DNA of 64,000 nt from Advenella mimigardefordensis DPN7 (GTDB lineage: Bacteria; Pseudomonadota; Gammaproteobacteria; Burkholderiales; Burkholderiaceae_B). Shown here piece after piece: positions 37,028-44,825 of this stretch. Position 1 is the stretch's first letter. The number at the start of each line of letters is the position of its first letter. The stretch lies in contig NZ_CP003915.1 of NCBI RefSeq assembly GCF_000521505.1, positions 434,001 through 498,000 on the forward strand. Direction: 5' to 3'. A program made the position numbers and the translations under genes. Under the pieces are notes generated by a model, which was given only the letters and a program-made list of their open reading frames with translations, ran no database searches and had not been told where the DNA came from.

Positions 37028-37171
37028 GTGTACTCCTGTTTCTCACAAGGTTAAAGTTCGCTGTTGCCGGACTGATGCCGGTGGCGCTGATTTTATCGTG
37101 TTTGGCGAGCTGGGCCTTGTGAAGGCGCACAGCGTTGGTTATATGTAGGTGTATGCGAGCGCCAACTAGCG

Positions 37172-37651
37172 GTGAAGCTACCCGCGAGATTGGAAGTAGA
37201 TCCGATCGAGCGCACCCTGACACGCAAGGCTTCTGCTTCACGTGCCGACAAACCCTGGGTGCCTCAAGAAACTGACATTCAGCGCGGCCGCGTCATACAG
37301 CTGGAAGCGTTTGGTCAGGCGCACAATCTGCCTCTGCAGGAATACGCCAGGTTGGCGAACAAGTCGCGGCAACAAATCTATAAAGATATCGATGCTCGCA
37401 GATTGTTGGCTCTCAACATAGGGCCGCGCGGCCGGAAATTACCTGATTGGCAACTGGACCCTGTAAGGCAGCAGTTAACCCAAACAGTGCTTCAGGGAAG
37501 CGAGAATATTGACAACTGGACGGTTTACCGCGCTCTATCCGAACCGCTGGAAAGCCTGGGCGGACGTTCGCCAGTGGATGCGGTGACGCTCGGTTCGATC
37601 GATGAGATGGCACGGGCTGTGTTCAATGTGCTGAGCGTGAACACACCTTGA
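37172..37651 (+). CDS. Orphan protein with ParS/MbcA-like C-terminal domain
   Basis: A 159-residue protein. Residues about 50-90 (QAHNLPLQEYARLANKSRQQIYKDIDARRL) look like a DNA-binding helix-turn-helix that reads like an integrase or antitoxin head. The C-terminus (WTVYRALSEPLESLGGRSPVDAVTLGSIDEMARAVFNVL) lines up by eye with the DUF2384 toxin-binding domain of the antitoxin at 30.3 kb, sharing W..L..P...LGG.SP. No RES toxin follows: the next gene is a Bug receptor on the other strand. The GTG start at 37172 is tentative, with no clear ribosome site. It may be an orphan antitoxin or a solo regulator. Confidence 0.6.
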   Translation: MKLPARLEVDPIERTLTRKASASRADKPWVPQETDIQRGRVIQLEAFGQAHNLPLQEYARLANKSRQQIYKDIDARRLLALNIGPRGRKLPDWQLDPVRQQLTQTVLQGSENIDNWTVYRALSEPLESLGGRSPVDAVTLGSIDEMARAVFNVLSVNTP

Positions 37652-37695
37652 GGCGAGTGTGGTGTGAGTATGGTGTGAGTATCGAATGACTTACG

Positions 37696-38658
37696 TTATA
37701 GCCCCTTAATATCATAAGTCGTGATCATGTTCTTCATAATGGAATAGCCATCGTCTATATATGTTGAGAATTCCGCTGCGCTCGCCGGATAGCTTTTGAT
37801 ACCGAATCGGTTGACCAGAAATTTCCCATACTCATTACTGGAGACCACTTTGTGAATGGCTGCCTGAAGCCTGTTTTTCACATCTTCGGGAATGCCTTTG
37901 GGCGCGGCTATGCCGATGATACCCGTGATACCGAAATCAAACCCCTGTTCCTTGATTGTTGGTGTATCTGGAAACCATGGCAGCCGGTAGTTGCTTGCAG
38001 ATGCGACGACTTTGAGTTTGCCGGCCTTAACCAGCTCAACGTATTCAGAAGGTCCCTGCAAGGCTACGTCAACAAATCCACCGATAACCGCATTGATGGA
38101 TTCTGCTGACGACTTGTAGGTGATCTGATCAAACCTGCCTCCGGTCACCTTTTGCAGCTGCAAAAAGGGGAAATTGTTCGGAGCGCCGGTGACGCCATAA
38201 AACACGCCGGCGTCAGACTTGGCTTTGGCGATCATATCGTTGATATTGTTGATAGGCGAATCGGGTCTGGCCACTATGCCATAGCTGAATTCGGCCACGC
38301 CGCCCAGTAATTCGAAATCCTCCCTTTTGTACGGCACCTTTAACAACTGCGAGGTGAAGGTCGCGGTACTGTACGAGTAAAACCCGATGGTATACCCATC
38401 TGGTTTCGCACGGGCCAGATTGCCCATTTGCAGGGTGCCGGTCGCGCCGGGCTGGTTTAGGATGACGACAGGCTGACCCAGCTCGGCCTCTAAAAGTCTG
38501 GCAAATTGCCGGGCTATGCCATCTGTAGAACCGCCGCTACCATATGGTACTGAAAGCGATATGGATCGTTGGGGATACCCCGCGACATGTTCCTGTGCTT
38601 GAACAGTAAGGCCTGTCACCAGGCACGATAATCCCAAAACCATATGGCTGAACTTCAT
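37696..38658 (-). CDS. Tripartite tricarboxylate transporter receptor (Bug family), orphan
   Basis: A 320-residue periplasmic binding protein of the Bug/TctC family, greatly expanded in Alcaligenaceae. The signal peptide ends in VQAQ (residue about 22). Family motifs are SVPYGSGGSTDGIARQFARLLEAELGQPVVILNQPGATGT, ARAKPDGYTIGF and a C-terminal PKGIPEDVKNRLQAAI. Ligands in this family are carboxylates, amino acids or amides. No TctA/TctB membrane genes are nearby, so it relies on a shared or remote permease, or acts as a sensor. The ATG at 38658 follows GGAGAG. Confidence 0.9.
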   Translation of the reverse strand: MKFSHMVLGLSCLVTGLTVQAQEHVAGYPQRSISLSVPYGSGGSTDGIARQFARLLEAELGQPVVILNQPGATGTLQMGNLARAKPDGYTIGFYSYSTATFTSQLLKVPYKREDFELLGGVAEFSYGIVARPDSPINNINDMIAKAKSDAGVFYGVTGAPNNFPFLQLQKVTGGRFDQITYKSSAESINAVIGGFVDVALQGPSEYVELVKAGKLKVVASASNYRLPWFPDTPTIKEQGFDFGITGIIGIAAPKGIPEDVKNRLQAAIHKVVSSNEYGKFLVNRFGIKSYPASAAEFSTYIDDGYSIMKNMITTYDIKGL

Positions 38659-39009
38659 CCGTCTCTCCTTTTTTAATTGTGGAGGCAGTGCGCGTTAGCC
38701 GGCAAGTCGCGACCGGGCGGGTTCGCGTGTATCAAATAACCAGGCCGGTATGCGCGGCGACGTCCACAATTTTTATGTTTGAACTAGCGGTCAATAATAC
38801 GTGGACGCCATACGCGTCACAATGCAGGGAAATTGAATATCTGAACTGCAGAAAATGAAGGAGGCATGGAGAGGTAGCCATAATGGGGAGAGGGAGTGAG
38901 CCCAAAGCGTCATGCAATCATCACTGAGAAGCTAGGTTGAAGAAGCCCGGTGCTGGCGAACCTTATCTAATGCCTAAGGAACGTTCGGACTTATTCCGTA
39001 TAAGTATCA
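38659..39009. other. Intergenic region, no gene seen
   Basis: About 350 bases between a Bug receptor start and the end of a LysR gene. It holds the Bug promoter. One short minus-strand open frame (38732-38917) has no ribosome site or recognisable domain. I saw no strong terminator or repeat. Confidence 0.4.
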
Positions 39010-39936
39010 TTATTTCTTTTCCCCCGTCCGCGCCCGCTCATCCCCCTGTGGCCGATATCGAAGCGCCTCTATAACCAGATTAAGTGCCGGTGAGGCGTGG
39101 CGACGAGAAGGATAATACAGGTGGTAGCCCGGAAAAGGCGGGCACCAGTCTTCCAGCACAGATACCAGGCGTCCCGCTTTTACATGCGGTTCGATCATAT
39201 CGAATGGAACGTAGGCAAGCCCCACGCCTTGCAGAGCCGCCTGCAGCATCAGAAAAGTGTTATTAAAAATCGCCTGACCGTCAACGCGCACGTTCACAGG
39301 GATATCCTGTTTCTTAAACTCCCACACATAAAGCCCGCCATGCGTAGGAAGTCTTAAGTTGATGCAGCTATGGTCGGTCAGGTCACGAGGCAGTTCCGGT
39401 AAGGATTTTCCCTGAAAATATTCCGGAGAGCCGGCGACACCCATGCGCAAATCCGGGCCGATGCGCACTGCAATCATATCCTTGTCAACCCGGGTGCCGG
39501 AGCGTACGCCTGCGTCAAAGCTTTGTGCCGCTATATCTGTGAGCCCATAGTCAACGTTCAGTTCTATCTTAACGTCGGGGTAGTCGCGCAGTAGCGGCTG
39601 AAGACGAGGCCATAGCACAGTTGTGATTGCATGGTCGTGCGCGGTAATCCGCACCGTGCCTGCCGGCTTTTCACGTAAGGACGTCAGGGATGTAAGCCCC
39701 TGTTGAATCCCGTCTAAATGGGGGGCAATGGTACTGAGCAGGCGGGTGCCGGCATCGGTGGTTGAAACGCTGCGCGTGGTGCGGATAAAAAGCCGGACGC
39801 CCAGTCTGGCTTCCAGGGCGAGCATGGCGTGGCTGAGTGCGGAGCGTGACAGGCCCAGTTGAGCCGCCGCGCGGGTAAAACTGTGCGCCTGCGCGACAGC
39901 GACAAAAATCTTCAGATCATTAAGATTTTCTTTCAT
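39010..39936 (-). CDS. LysR-type transcriptional regulator (divergent from the cupin cluster)
   Basis: A 308-residue regulator. The winged HTH is at residues 1-60 (DLKIFVAVAQAHSFTRAAAQLGLSRSALSHAMLALEARLGVRLFIRTTRSV), followed by a periplasmic-binding-like effector domain. The C-terminal YHLYYPSRRHASPALNLVIEALRY is typical of the CrgA-like subgroup that often controls adjacent oxidoreductase genes. The ATG at 39936 was chosen over a GTG six codons earlier. It faces the cupin gene across 258 AT-rich bases that contain a perfect 18-base dyad. Confidence 0.9.
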   Translation of the reverse strand: MKENLNDLKIFVAVAQAHSFTRAAAQLGLSRSALSHAMLALEARLGVRLFIRTTRSVSTTDAGTRLLSTIAPHLDGIQQGLTSLTSLREKPAGTVRITAHDHAITTVLWPRLQPLLRDYPDVKIELNVDYGLTDIAAQSFDAGVRSGTRVDKDMIAVRIGPDLRMGVAGSPEYFQGKSLPELPRDLTDHSCINLRLPTHGGLYVWEFKKQDIPVNVRVDGQAIFNNTFLMLQAALQGVGLAYVPFDMIEPHVKAGRLVSVLEDWCPPFPGYHLYYPSRRHASPALNLVIEALRYRPQGDERARTGEKK

Positions 39937-40066
39937 GATTGGTGAATTATACACACCACGGCATGCGTATTTTGCAGTCTACCCATGAAATTCATAGGTA
40001 TTTATACTGATATTTCCACATTCGATATCGCGTTTGGCTTATCAGCTGACATTTCCGTTAATTAGT

Positions 40067-40084
40067 GCATTTTCTGGAAAATGC
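40067..40084. promoter_or_regulatory. Perfect dyad between LysR and cupin genes
   Basis: GCATTTTC-TG-GAAAATGC is fully symmetric over 18 bases. It lies 131 bases before the LysR start and 110 bases before the cupin start. It could be a regulator site; LysR sites often have the T-N11-A form, which this contains. Confidence 0.45.
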
Positions 40085-40194
40085 CTATTTCATCCGATTT
40101 TCCAGTTGATATCAAGTGGCTAAGTGAATGCGAACTCGCGACTTTTTCAATTGAAATACGAAATATCGGATATCAAATTTTGAAAGGATTCTTT

Positions 40195-40713
40195 ATGAAA
40201 ATCTCTATGTTCAGGACAATGATGTGTATGGCCTGCATGCAGCCTGCTGCTGGCCTGGCCTGGCCTGGCCTGGCCGCCGATGCCGACCCTCTTGCGGAAA
40301 AAACGGAAGCGGAACAAACAATCACCCGGGCAGGCACGCAAGCTGTGTCGGCCGGTTCCTCTGATTATTTTACCGGCACTGTTCGCGTAGAGATGGTGTG
40401 GCCCGCGAATGAGGCGATTAACGCGTCTGGCGGTAAAGTGACATTCGAGCCCGGTGCACGATCCGCCTGGCATACCCACCCTAAAGGCCAGCATTTGGTG
40501 GTCATAGGCGGTACAGGACTGACCCAGGAATGGGGTAAGCCAGTACAGGAGATCAAAGAGGGCGACGTGATCTGGTGCCCGCCCGGCGTTAAACATTGGC
40601 ATGGCGCAGCAGCAACCACAGCGATGACGCACATTGCAGTAACAGGTACGGAAAACGGCAAGAACGTTGATTGGATGGAGAAGGTCAGTGATGAGCAATA
40701 CAGCGCGCAATAA
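40195..40713 (+). CDS. Secreted cupin-domain protein
   Basis: A 172-residue single-domain cupin with an N-terminal signal peptide whose end is coded by a TGGCC repeat run. The metal site is in FEPGARSAWHTHPKGQHLVVIGGTG (motif 1) and KEGDVIWCPPGVKHWHGAAA (motif 2), with His/His/Glu-type ligands. Small exported cupins of this kind accompany carboxymuconolactone-decarboxylase-like proteins; the reaction is unknown. The ATG at 40195 follows GAAAGGA; earlier codons are not homologous. It overlaps the next gene by 23 bases. Confidence 0.85.
   Translation: MKISMFRTMMCMACMQPAAGLAWPGLAADADPLAEKTEAEQTITRAGTQAVSAGSSDYFTGTVRVEMVWPANEAINASGGKVTFEPGARSAWHTHPKGQHLVVIGGTGLTQEWGKPVQEIKEGDVIWCPPGVKHWHGAAATTAMTHIAVTGTENGKNVDWMEKVSDEQYSAQ
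40251..40275 (+). repeat. (TGGCC)5 pentanucleotide run inside the cupin signal peptide
   Basis: Five uninterrupted TGGCC units encode the Gly-Leu-Ala-Trp-Pro part of the signal peptide. Gain or loss of one unit changes the reading frame and would abolish the cupin, so the tract is a potential phase-variation switch. Five copies is a modest number. Confidence 0.8.
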
Positions 40714-41470
40714 AACCGGCTCGGGCAGGCTGGCTTCTATGCTCTTGCCATTGTTTCTTAGTACGGGGCTGGCGCTGCATCAGGCGCCGGTGCTCGCCAC
40801 CCCTTCTGACGAGGTTCAGGCAATGAATAAAGATCAGGCACTGACAGAAAAGCAGTTGTCAATCATTCCTATTGCAGCATTCACGGCAACAGGCGACTTG
40901 GTAAAACTGAACGAGGCGCTTGTCCAGGGACTGGATGCGGGGCTGGCCGTTAATGATATCAAGGAGATTCTGGTTCAGCTCTATGCTTACGCTGGTTTTC
41001 CTCGTAGCCTGAATGCACTGGGCGAGTTCATGAAAGTGGTGAATGACCGCAAGCAGCGCGGCATTCAGGATGAGGTTGGCAGCGAACCGGGCGCGATCCC
41101 GGTTGGTGAGGAACTGCTGGCGCAGGGCACGGCGAATCAGACCAAACTATCCGGCGCACCCGTCACCGGAGCCTTGTTCGATTTTGCACCAGCCATTGGT
41201 GTCTATCTGAAAACACATCTCTTTGGCGATATTTTTGCGCGCGACAATCTGGACTGGCAAAGCCGTGAACTGGCGACCGTTGGCGCGTTGGCGGCGCTCT
41301 CCGGTGTGGATTCACAGCTTCAATCTCATCTGCGAATCAGTATGAACGTGGGTATTTCCAAAGAGCAGCTAGGCCAGGTGGCAGATGTGTTGTCCGAACA
41401 GGTAGACGCAGATGCTGCCCAGCGCACGCGTGCTGCGCTTGACAGGCACCTTGGCGTCAGCCAAGGATAG
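40691..41470 (+). CDS. Carboxymuconolactone decarboxylase (AhpD-like) family protein, exported
   Basis: A 259-residue protein with an N-terminal hydrophobic signal (SMLLPLFLSTGLALHQAPVLA) and two CMD-type helical repeats: LNEALVQGLDAGLAVNDIKEILVQLYAYAGFPRSLNAL, and LDWQSRELATVGALAALSGVDSQLQSHLRISMNVGISKEQL. AhpD-type CXXC cysteines are absent, so a peroxiredoxin-reductant role is unlikely; gamma-carboxymuconolactone-decarboxylase-like or unknown chemistry is more plausible. The ATG at 40691 lies inside the cupin gene, implying coupled translation. Confidence 0.85.
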   Translation: MSNTARNKTGSGRLASMLLPLFLSTGLALHQAPVLATPSDEVQAMNKDQALTEKQLSIIPIAAFTATGDLVKLNEALVQGLDAGLAVNDIKEILVQLYAYAGFPRSLNALGEFMKVVNDRKQRGIQDEVGSEPGAIPVGEELLAQGTANQTKLSGAPVTGALFDFAPAIGVYLKTHLFGDIFARDNLDWQSRELATVGALAALSGVDSQLQSHLRISMNVGISKEQLGQVADVLSEQVDADAAQRTRAALDRHLGVSQG

Positions 41471-41567
41471 GCTTCCCGCAAGAGAATGCACTGATCTCGC
41501 TCTACATCCGTAGCGGCAATGCTCAAGCTGCGTCTGGCGGCTGCGGAATAACATTTGTGATTACTTC

Positions 41568-42932
41568 ATGACCAATAAAACAACGTCGAATGACGGCAGT
41601 GCGGGATCAACATTAGCTGCCTCCCTACTTGGCTTTTTCATTATTACCCTGGATGCAGTGGTTGTTAATGTGGCTTTACCCACTGTGGGTAAAGAATTTT
41701 CTGCGACGGTCAGCGGCCTGCAATGGGTGGTTGACTCCTATACACTCCTGTTCGCTGCCTTTCTGTTGTCTGCCGGTGTGCTGACCGATAGAATCGGTGC
41801 CCGGCGGGCTTTCGGACTGGGGTTGATTGTCTTTATTATGGCGTCGATTGCATGTGGACTGGCTCCGAGCCTGCCGATGCTGGTTGCAGCCCGGTTCTGT
41901 CAGGGATTAGGGGCGGCGGTCATGATGCCGTCTTCCATGGCATTAATCCGTCAGGCGTATCCGGATCCCATCACGCGTGGTAAAGCGATCGCGATGTGGG
42001 CGCTGGGCGGTTCGGTCGCGGCCACGTCGGGCCCGGTGATCGGCGGTCTGTTAACGTTGATCAACTGGCGCTGGATATTTTTTATTAACCTGCCTGTCGG
42101 GCTTATCGCACTGGCTTTTCTGACGCGAACCAGACCTTCCATCCCTCGCATCGCGCCCTTTGATGGATGGGGACTGGTCGCTGCAGTACTGGCAATGGGT
42201 GCGCTCACCTTTTGCGCGATTGAGGTGGGTAGCGAAGGGCTGGCAGCACCTTCCGTCCTTATTTCACTCATCATAACGGTGCTTGCCATTTGCGCATTTT
42301 TTGTTCTGCAGCGATTGCGAGCGCACCCCATGATACCGCCTGAGCTGATGCGTTCACGCAATGCAAAAATAGCAACCGTCATTGGTTTTACCTTCATGGT
42401 GGGCTATTTCGGGCTGCCGTTTGTGATGAGCCTGTATCTGCAACAATATCGCGGGCTGTCGGCCATGGGTACAGGGGTTGCTTTCTTACCCATGATGCTG
42501 ATCGGTCTTGTTTTCACCCCCTTCAGTGCACATCTGGTTCAACGTTTCAGTGCCCGGATCATGATCTTTACCGGATTGATGTCGATGACCATAGGGCTGA
42601 CTGCGGTTGCCATGTTGCCTGAATCGGCACCCGTCTGGCTGATCGCTGTACTCATGCTGTTAGTCGGCATAGCGGGGCCGTTTGTTGCGCCGCCTGTTAC
42701 CTCGGTGTTGTTAAACAGCGTGCCGGCAATGTTGACGGGTACAGCCAGTGGTGTTTTCAACACCAGTCGTCAGATGGGCGGAGCACTTGCGGTTGCGATA
42801 TTCGGCGCACTGCTGGCGCAATCGACCAACTTTATGAGCGGCGTGCATCAAAGCTTATTTCTTGCCGCTGGCGTTGCGCTGTTCACGGCGCTGGCCAGTT
42901 TGTTTTTACAACCTTCATCCTCAGCCACTTGA
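41568..42932 (+). CDS. MFS drug/solute efflux transporter (DHA2, 14-TM type)
   Basis: A 454-residue major facilitator with about 14 hydrophobic segments. The DHA2 signature LDAVVVNVALPTVGKEF in helix 1 and the loop motif GVLTDRIGARRAFGLG are present; motif C is seen as GSVAATSGPVIGGLL. It probably exports a drug or toxic intermediate by proton antiport. It lies in the cupin/CMD cluster, so may export products or inhibitors linked to it. The ATG at 41568 starts the usual short cytosolic head. Confidence 0.88.
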   Translation: MTNKTTSNDGSAGSTLAASLLGFFIITLDAVVVNVALPTVGKEFSATVSGLQWVVDSYTLLFAAFLLSAGVLTDRIGARRAFGLGLIVFIMASIACGLAPSLPMLVAARFCQGLGAAVMMPSSMALIRQAYPDPITRGKAIAMWALGGSVAATSGPVIGGLLTLINWRWIFFINLPVGLIALAFLTRTRPSIPRIAPFDGWGLVAAVLAMGALTFCAIEVGSEGLAAPSVLISLIITVLAICAFFVLQRLRAHPMIPPELMRSRNAKIATVIGFTFMVGYFGLPFVMSLYLQQYRGLSAMGTGVAFLPMMLIGLVFTPFSAHLVQRFSARIMIFTGLMSMTIGLTAVAMLPESAPVWLIAVLMLLVGIAGPFVAPPVTSVLLNSVPAMLTGTASGVFNTSRQMGGALAVAIFGALLAQSTNFMSGVHQSLFLAAGVALFTALASLFLQPSSSAT

Positions 42933-42964
42933 GGCAAATACTCACACCTTCGATAGGAAACCCT

Positions 42965-43477
42965 ATGTCATTGAAATTTATTACCTCTATCGCTGCCTTC
43001 GTGCTTGCACTGGTCAGCATCGCCCCGGCAAGTGCACACCATGGCTGGAGTTCGTTTGATACCCGGCATGCATACTACGCGGCCGGAACCATAACCCAGG
43101 TTCGCTGGGGCAACCCGCACAGCGAAGTGCGCTTTAATGTTGAGAGGACGGCGTTGCCCGATGGCTGGCTGCAGAGGGAATTGCCACAGGGTGCTGATGC
43201 AACGAATGGTCGCGCCACGATGGAATCGGCGCGACCTTACGCGGGCGAGCATAAGGAGCTGCGTCTGATACTTGCCGGCCCATCCTGGATGGAACGCTGG
43301 GGCTTGAACAGACCACTGGAAAAAGGAGAGACCATCGAAGTGGTGGGCTACCTGAATTCAGGCGAAGATGAGGAACTGCGTCCCATGATGTTTTGGCTGG
43401 CCAATGGCCAGGGCGTTTGGCAGCAATTGACCGCATTGCCTCGTGCGCCCGAGCCCGCTTCAAAAGCGACGCCGTAA
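42965..43477 (+). CDS. DUF6152 family secreted protein
   Basis: A 170-residue exported protein. The signal peptide ends in APASA at residue about 23, and HHGWSSFDTRHAYYAAGTITQVRWGNPHSEVRF follows directly, the hallmark of DUF6152. A mature N-terminal His-His may bind metal such as copper, but this is not established. The ATG at 42965 follows TAGGAAA; the longer frame overlaps the MFS stop. It probably pairs with the following membrane gene, 36 bases away. Confidence 0.78.
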   Translation: MSLKFITSIAAFVLALVSIAPASAHHGWSSFDTRHAYYAAGTITQVRWGNPHSEVRFNVERTALPDGWLQRELPQGADATNGRATMESARPYAGEHKELRLILAGPSWMERWGLNRPLEKGETIEVVGYLNSGEDEELRPMMFWLANGQGVWQQLTALPRAPEPASKATP

Positions 43478-43513
43478 GTCAGGTTTATCTAACCCATAAT
43501 ACAAGGGAACACT

Positions 43514-44014
43514 ATGCCAGGCAGTCCCGGTTGGCTGGATGCGACGTTAAATACCATAGAGCAATCCGGTTTGGGGGATACGGTAAGAAACACGCCGTAT
43601 CTCTATCCCATACTGATGAGTTTGCACGTTCTTGGGATTGCGCTGCTGGTGGGGCCGATTATTGGCGTTGATCTGCGTCTGCTGGGGGTGGGGCGAAGCA
43701 ACCTGCCCGTCACGGTGGTCTTGCGGTATTTACTGCCGCTCGCCCGTGTCGGGTTTGTAATTGTTGTCCTGACAGGAGCACTGATGTTTACTGCTATTGC
43801 CAACGCTGTGGGATCCAGCGCAGCTGCGCCCTGGAAGTTCGGCCTGATTGTTGTCGCGGGAATAAATATTCTGATATTTCATTTGAAAATTTACCGCAAC
43901 GTGACTGAATGGGACATAGGCGTTGCTTCGCCCATTCAGCCGAAAATAGCAGCGGTGGTATCGGCGACAAGCTGGACGGGCGTGATATTTGCGGGCCGGT
44001 TTTTGGCTTATTAA
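43514..44014 (+). CDS. DUF6644-like four-helix membrane protein
   Basis: A 166-residue inner-membrane protein with about four transmembrane segments: ILMSLHVLGIALLVGPIIGVDLRLLG, LLPLARVGFVIVVLTGALMF, FGLIVVAGINILIFHL and a C-terminal helix. The His in SLHVLG and the LxxxLtG pattern resemble small cytochrome-b-like or DUF2214/DUF6644 families, which often follow DUF6152 proteins. The function is unknown. The ATG at 43514 follows AAGGGAA. Confidence 0.7.
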   Translation: MPGSPGWLDATLNTIEQSGLGDTVRNTPYLYPILMSLHVLGIALLVGPIIGVDLRLLGVGRSNLPVTVVLRYLLPLARVGFVIVVLTGALMFTAIANAVGSSAAAPWKFGLIVVAGINILIFHLKIYRNVTEWDIGVASPIQPKIAAVVSATSWTGVIFAGRFLAY

Positions 44015-44032
44015 TGTTTTGGCTTATTAATG
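44001..44032. repeat. Perfect 16-bp tandem duplication across the DUF6644 stop codon
   Basis: TTTTGGCTTATTAATG occurs at 44001-44016 and again at 44017-44032. The first copy contains the stop TAA (44012-44014), so protein length is unaffected. It looks like a recent slippage duplication. Confidence 0.9.
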
Positions 44033-44130
44033 ACTTATTGATACCAGGCTATGTATGAGCGTATGAGAATCCAACAAGCCACGCTCGGAACGTCAGGAGC
44101 GGCTTGCCGGTTTGAGGCAACTGACGTTGA

Positions 44131-44679
44131 CTACACCGCTAGATACGCCTGCGTCGACGTTACCGTACCATAACCAAATTCAAAAGCAGCCATCAGTGCT
44201 GCATGCACATGAGCCGCAGGCACAGTCACGCCATTGAAGCTCAGATCCAGCGTGGCGCAGGCATCGTGCAGTACTGTGACCGGATACCCCATATCGGCCG
44301 CTGCTCGTACGCAGGCATCCACACACATATGGCTCATGGCGCCTACAATGATCACTTCTTCAACACCACGCGCATCAAGTTGTTGCCGCAGATCGGTCTC
44401 GCGGAAGGAATTGATATGATTCTTCACGATAACAGGTTCTCCGTCTACCGGGGCGACTGCTGGCTGTATGTCGACGGCAGGGGTGCCGGGGCGGAAAATA
44501 GGGGAGTCGGCAGCGGTTGCTTCGTGACGGATATGAAAGACCGGAATGTTTTTCGCCCGGGCGTCGGCGATGACCCTGGCGGCGTTGGCCGCAGCGGCTT
44601 CTATGCCAGATAATGGCAGGTTACCGGTAGGCAGGTATTCGTTTTGCAGATCGATGACGATAAGACCACGTTGCTTCAT
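44131..44679 (-). CDS. Isochorismatase family cysteine hydrolase
   Basis: A 182-residue hydrolase with the catalytic triad Asp in IVIDLQNEYL, Lys in VKNHINSF and the nucleophile Cys in VGAMSHMCVDACVRAAADMGY. This group includes nicotinamidases, ureidoacrylate amidases and isochorismatases. A non-prolyl cis-peptide region (GAMSHM) is typical. The ATG at 44679 follows AGGAGA. It lies just downstream of a GlxA-type regulator on the same strand and may be its target. Confidence 0.88.
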   Translation of the reverse strand: MKQRGLIVIDLQNEYLPTGNLPLSGIEAAAANAARVIADARAKNIPVFHIRHEATAADSPIFRPGTPAVDIQPAVAPVDGEPVIVKNHINSFRETDLRQQLDARGVEEVIIVGAMSHMCVDACVRAAADMGYPVTVLHDACATLDLSFNGVTVPAAHVHAALMAAFEFGYGTVTSTQAYLAV

Positions 44680-44825
44680 TGTCGCTTCTCCTGATCAAAG
44701 GTGGGAAAGTCTGTATCTTCGCCGGGATCGGGCATATTTAGAAGTGGCGCGAACGACAACTTCGAGGTTGTAATCGACATATCGCGCCTTGGGTGTGTGG
44801 CAGGTGGTCGGCCTGTCTATTTACC

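Noticed and set aside
40691..41470. AhpD-type alkylhydroperoxidase
   Set aside because: The CXXC cysteines needed for AhpD activity are not present; only the CMD fold is supported.
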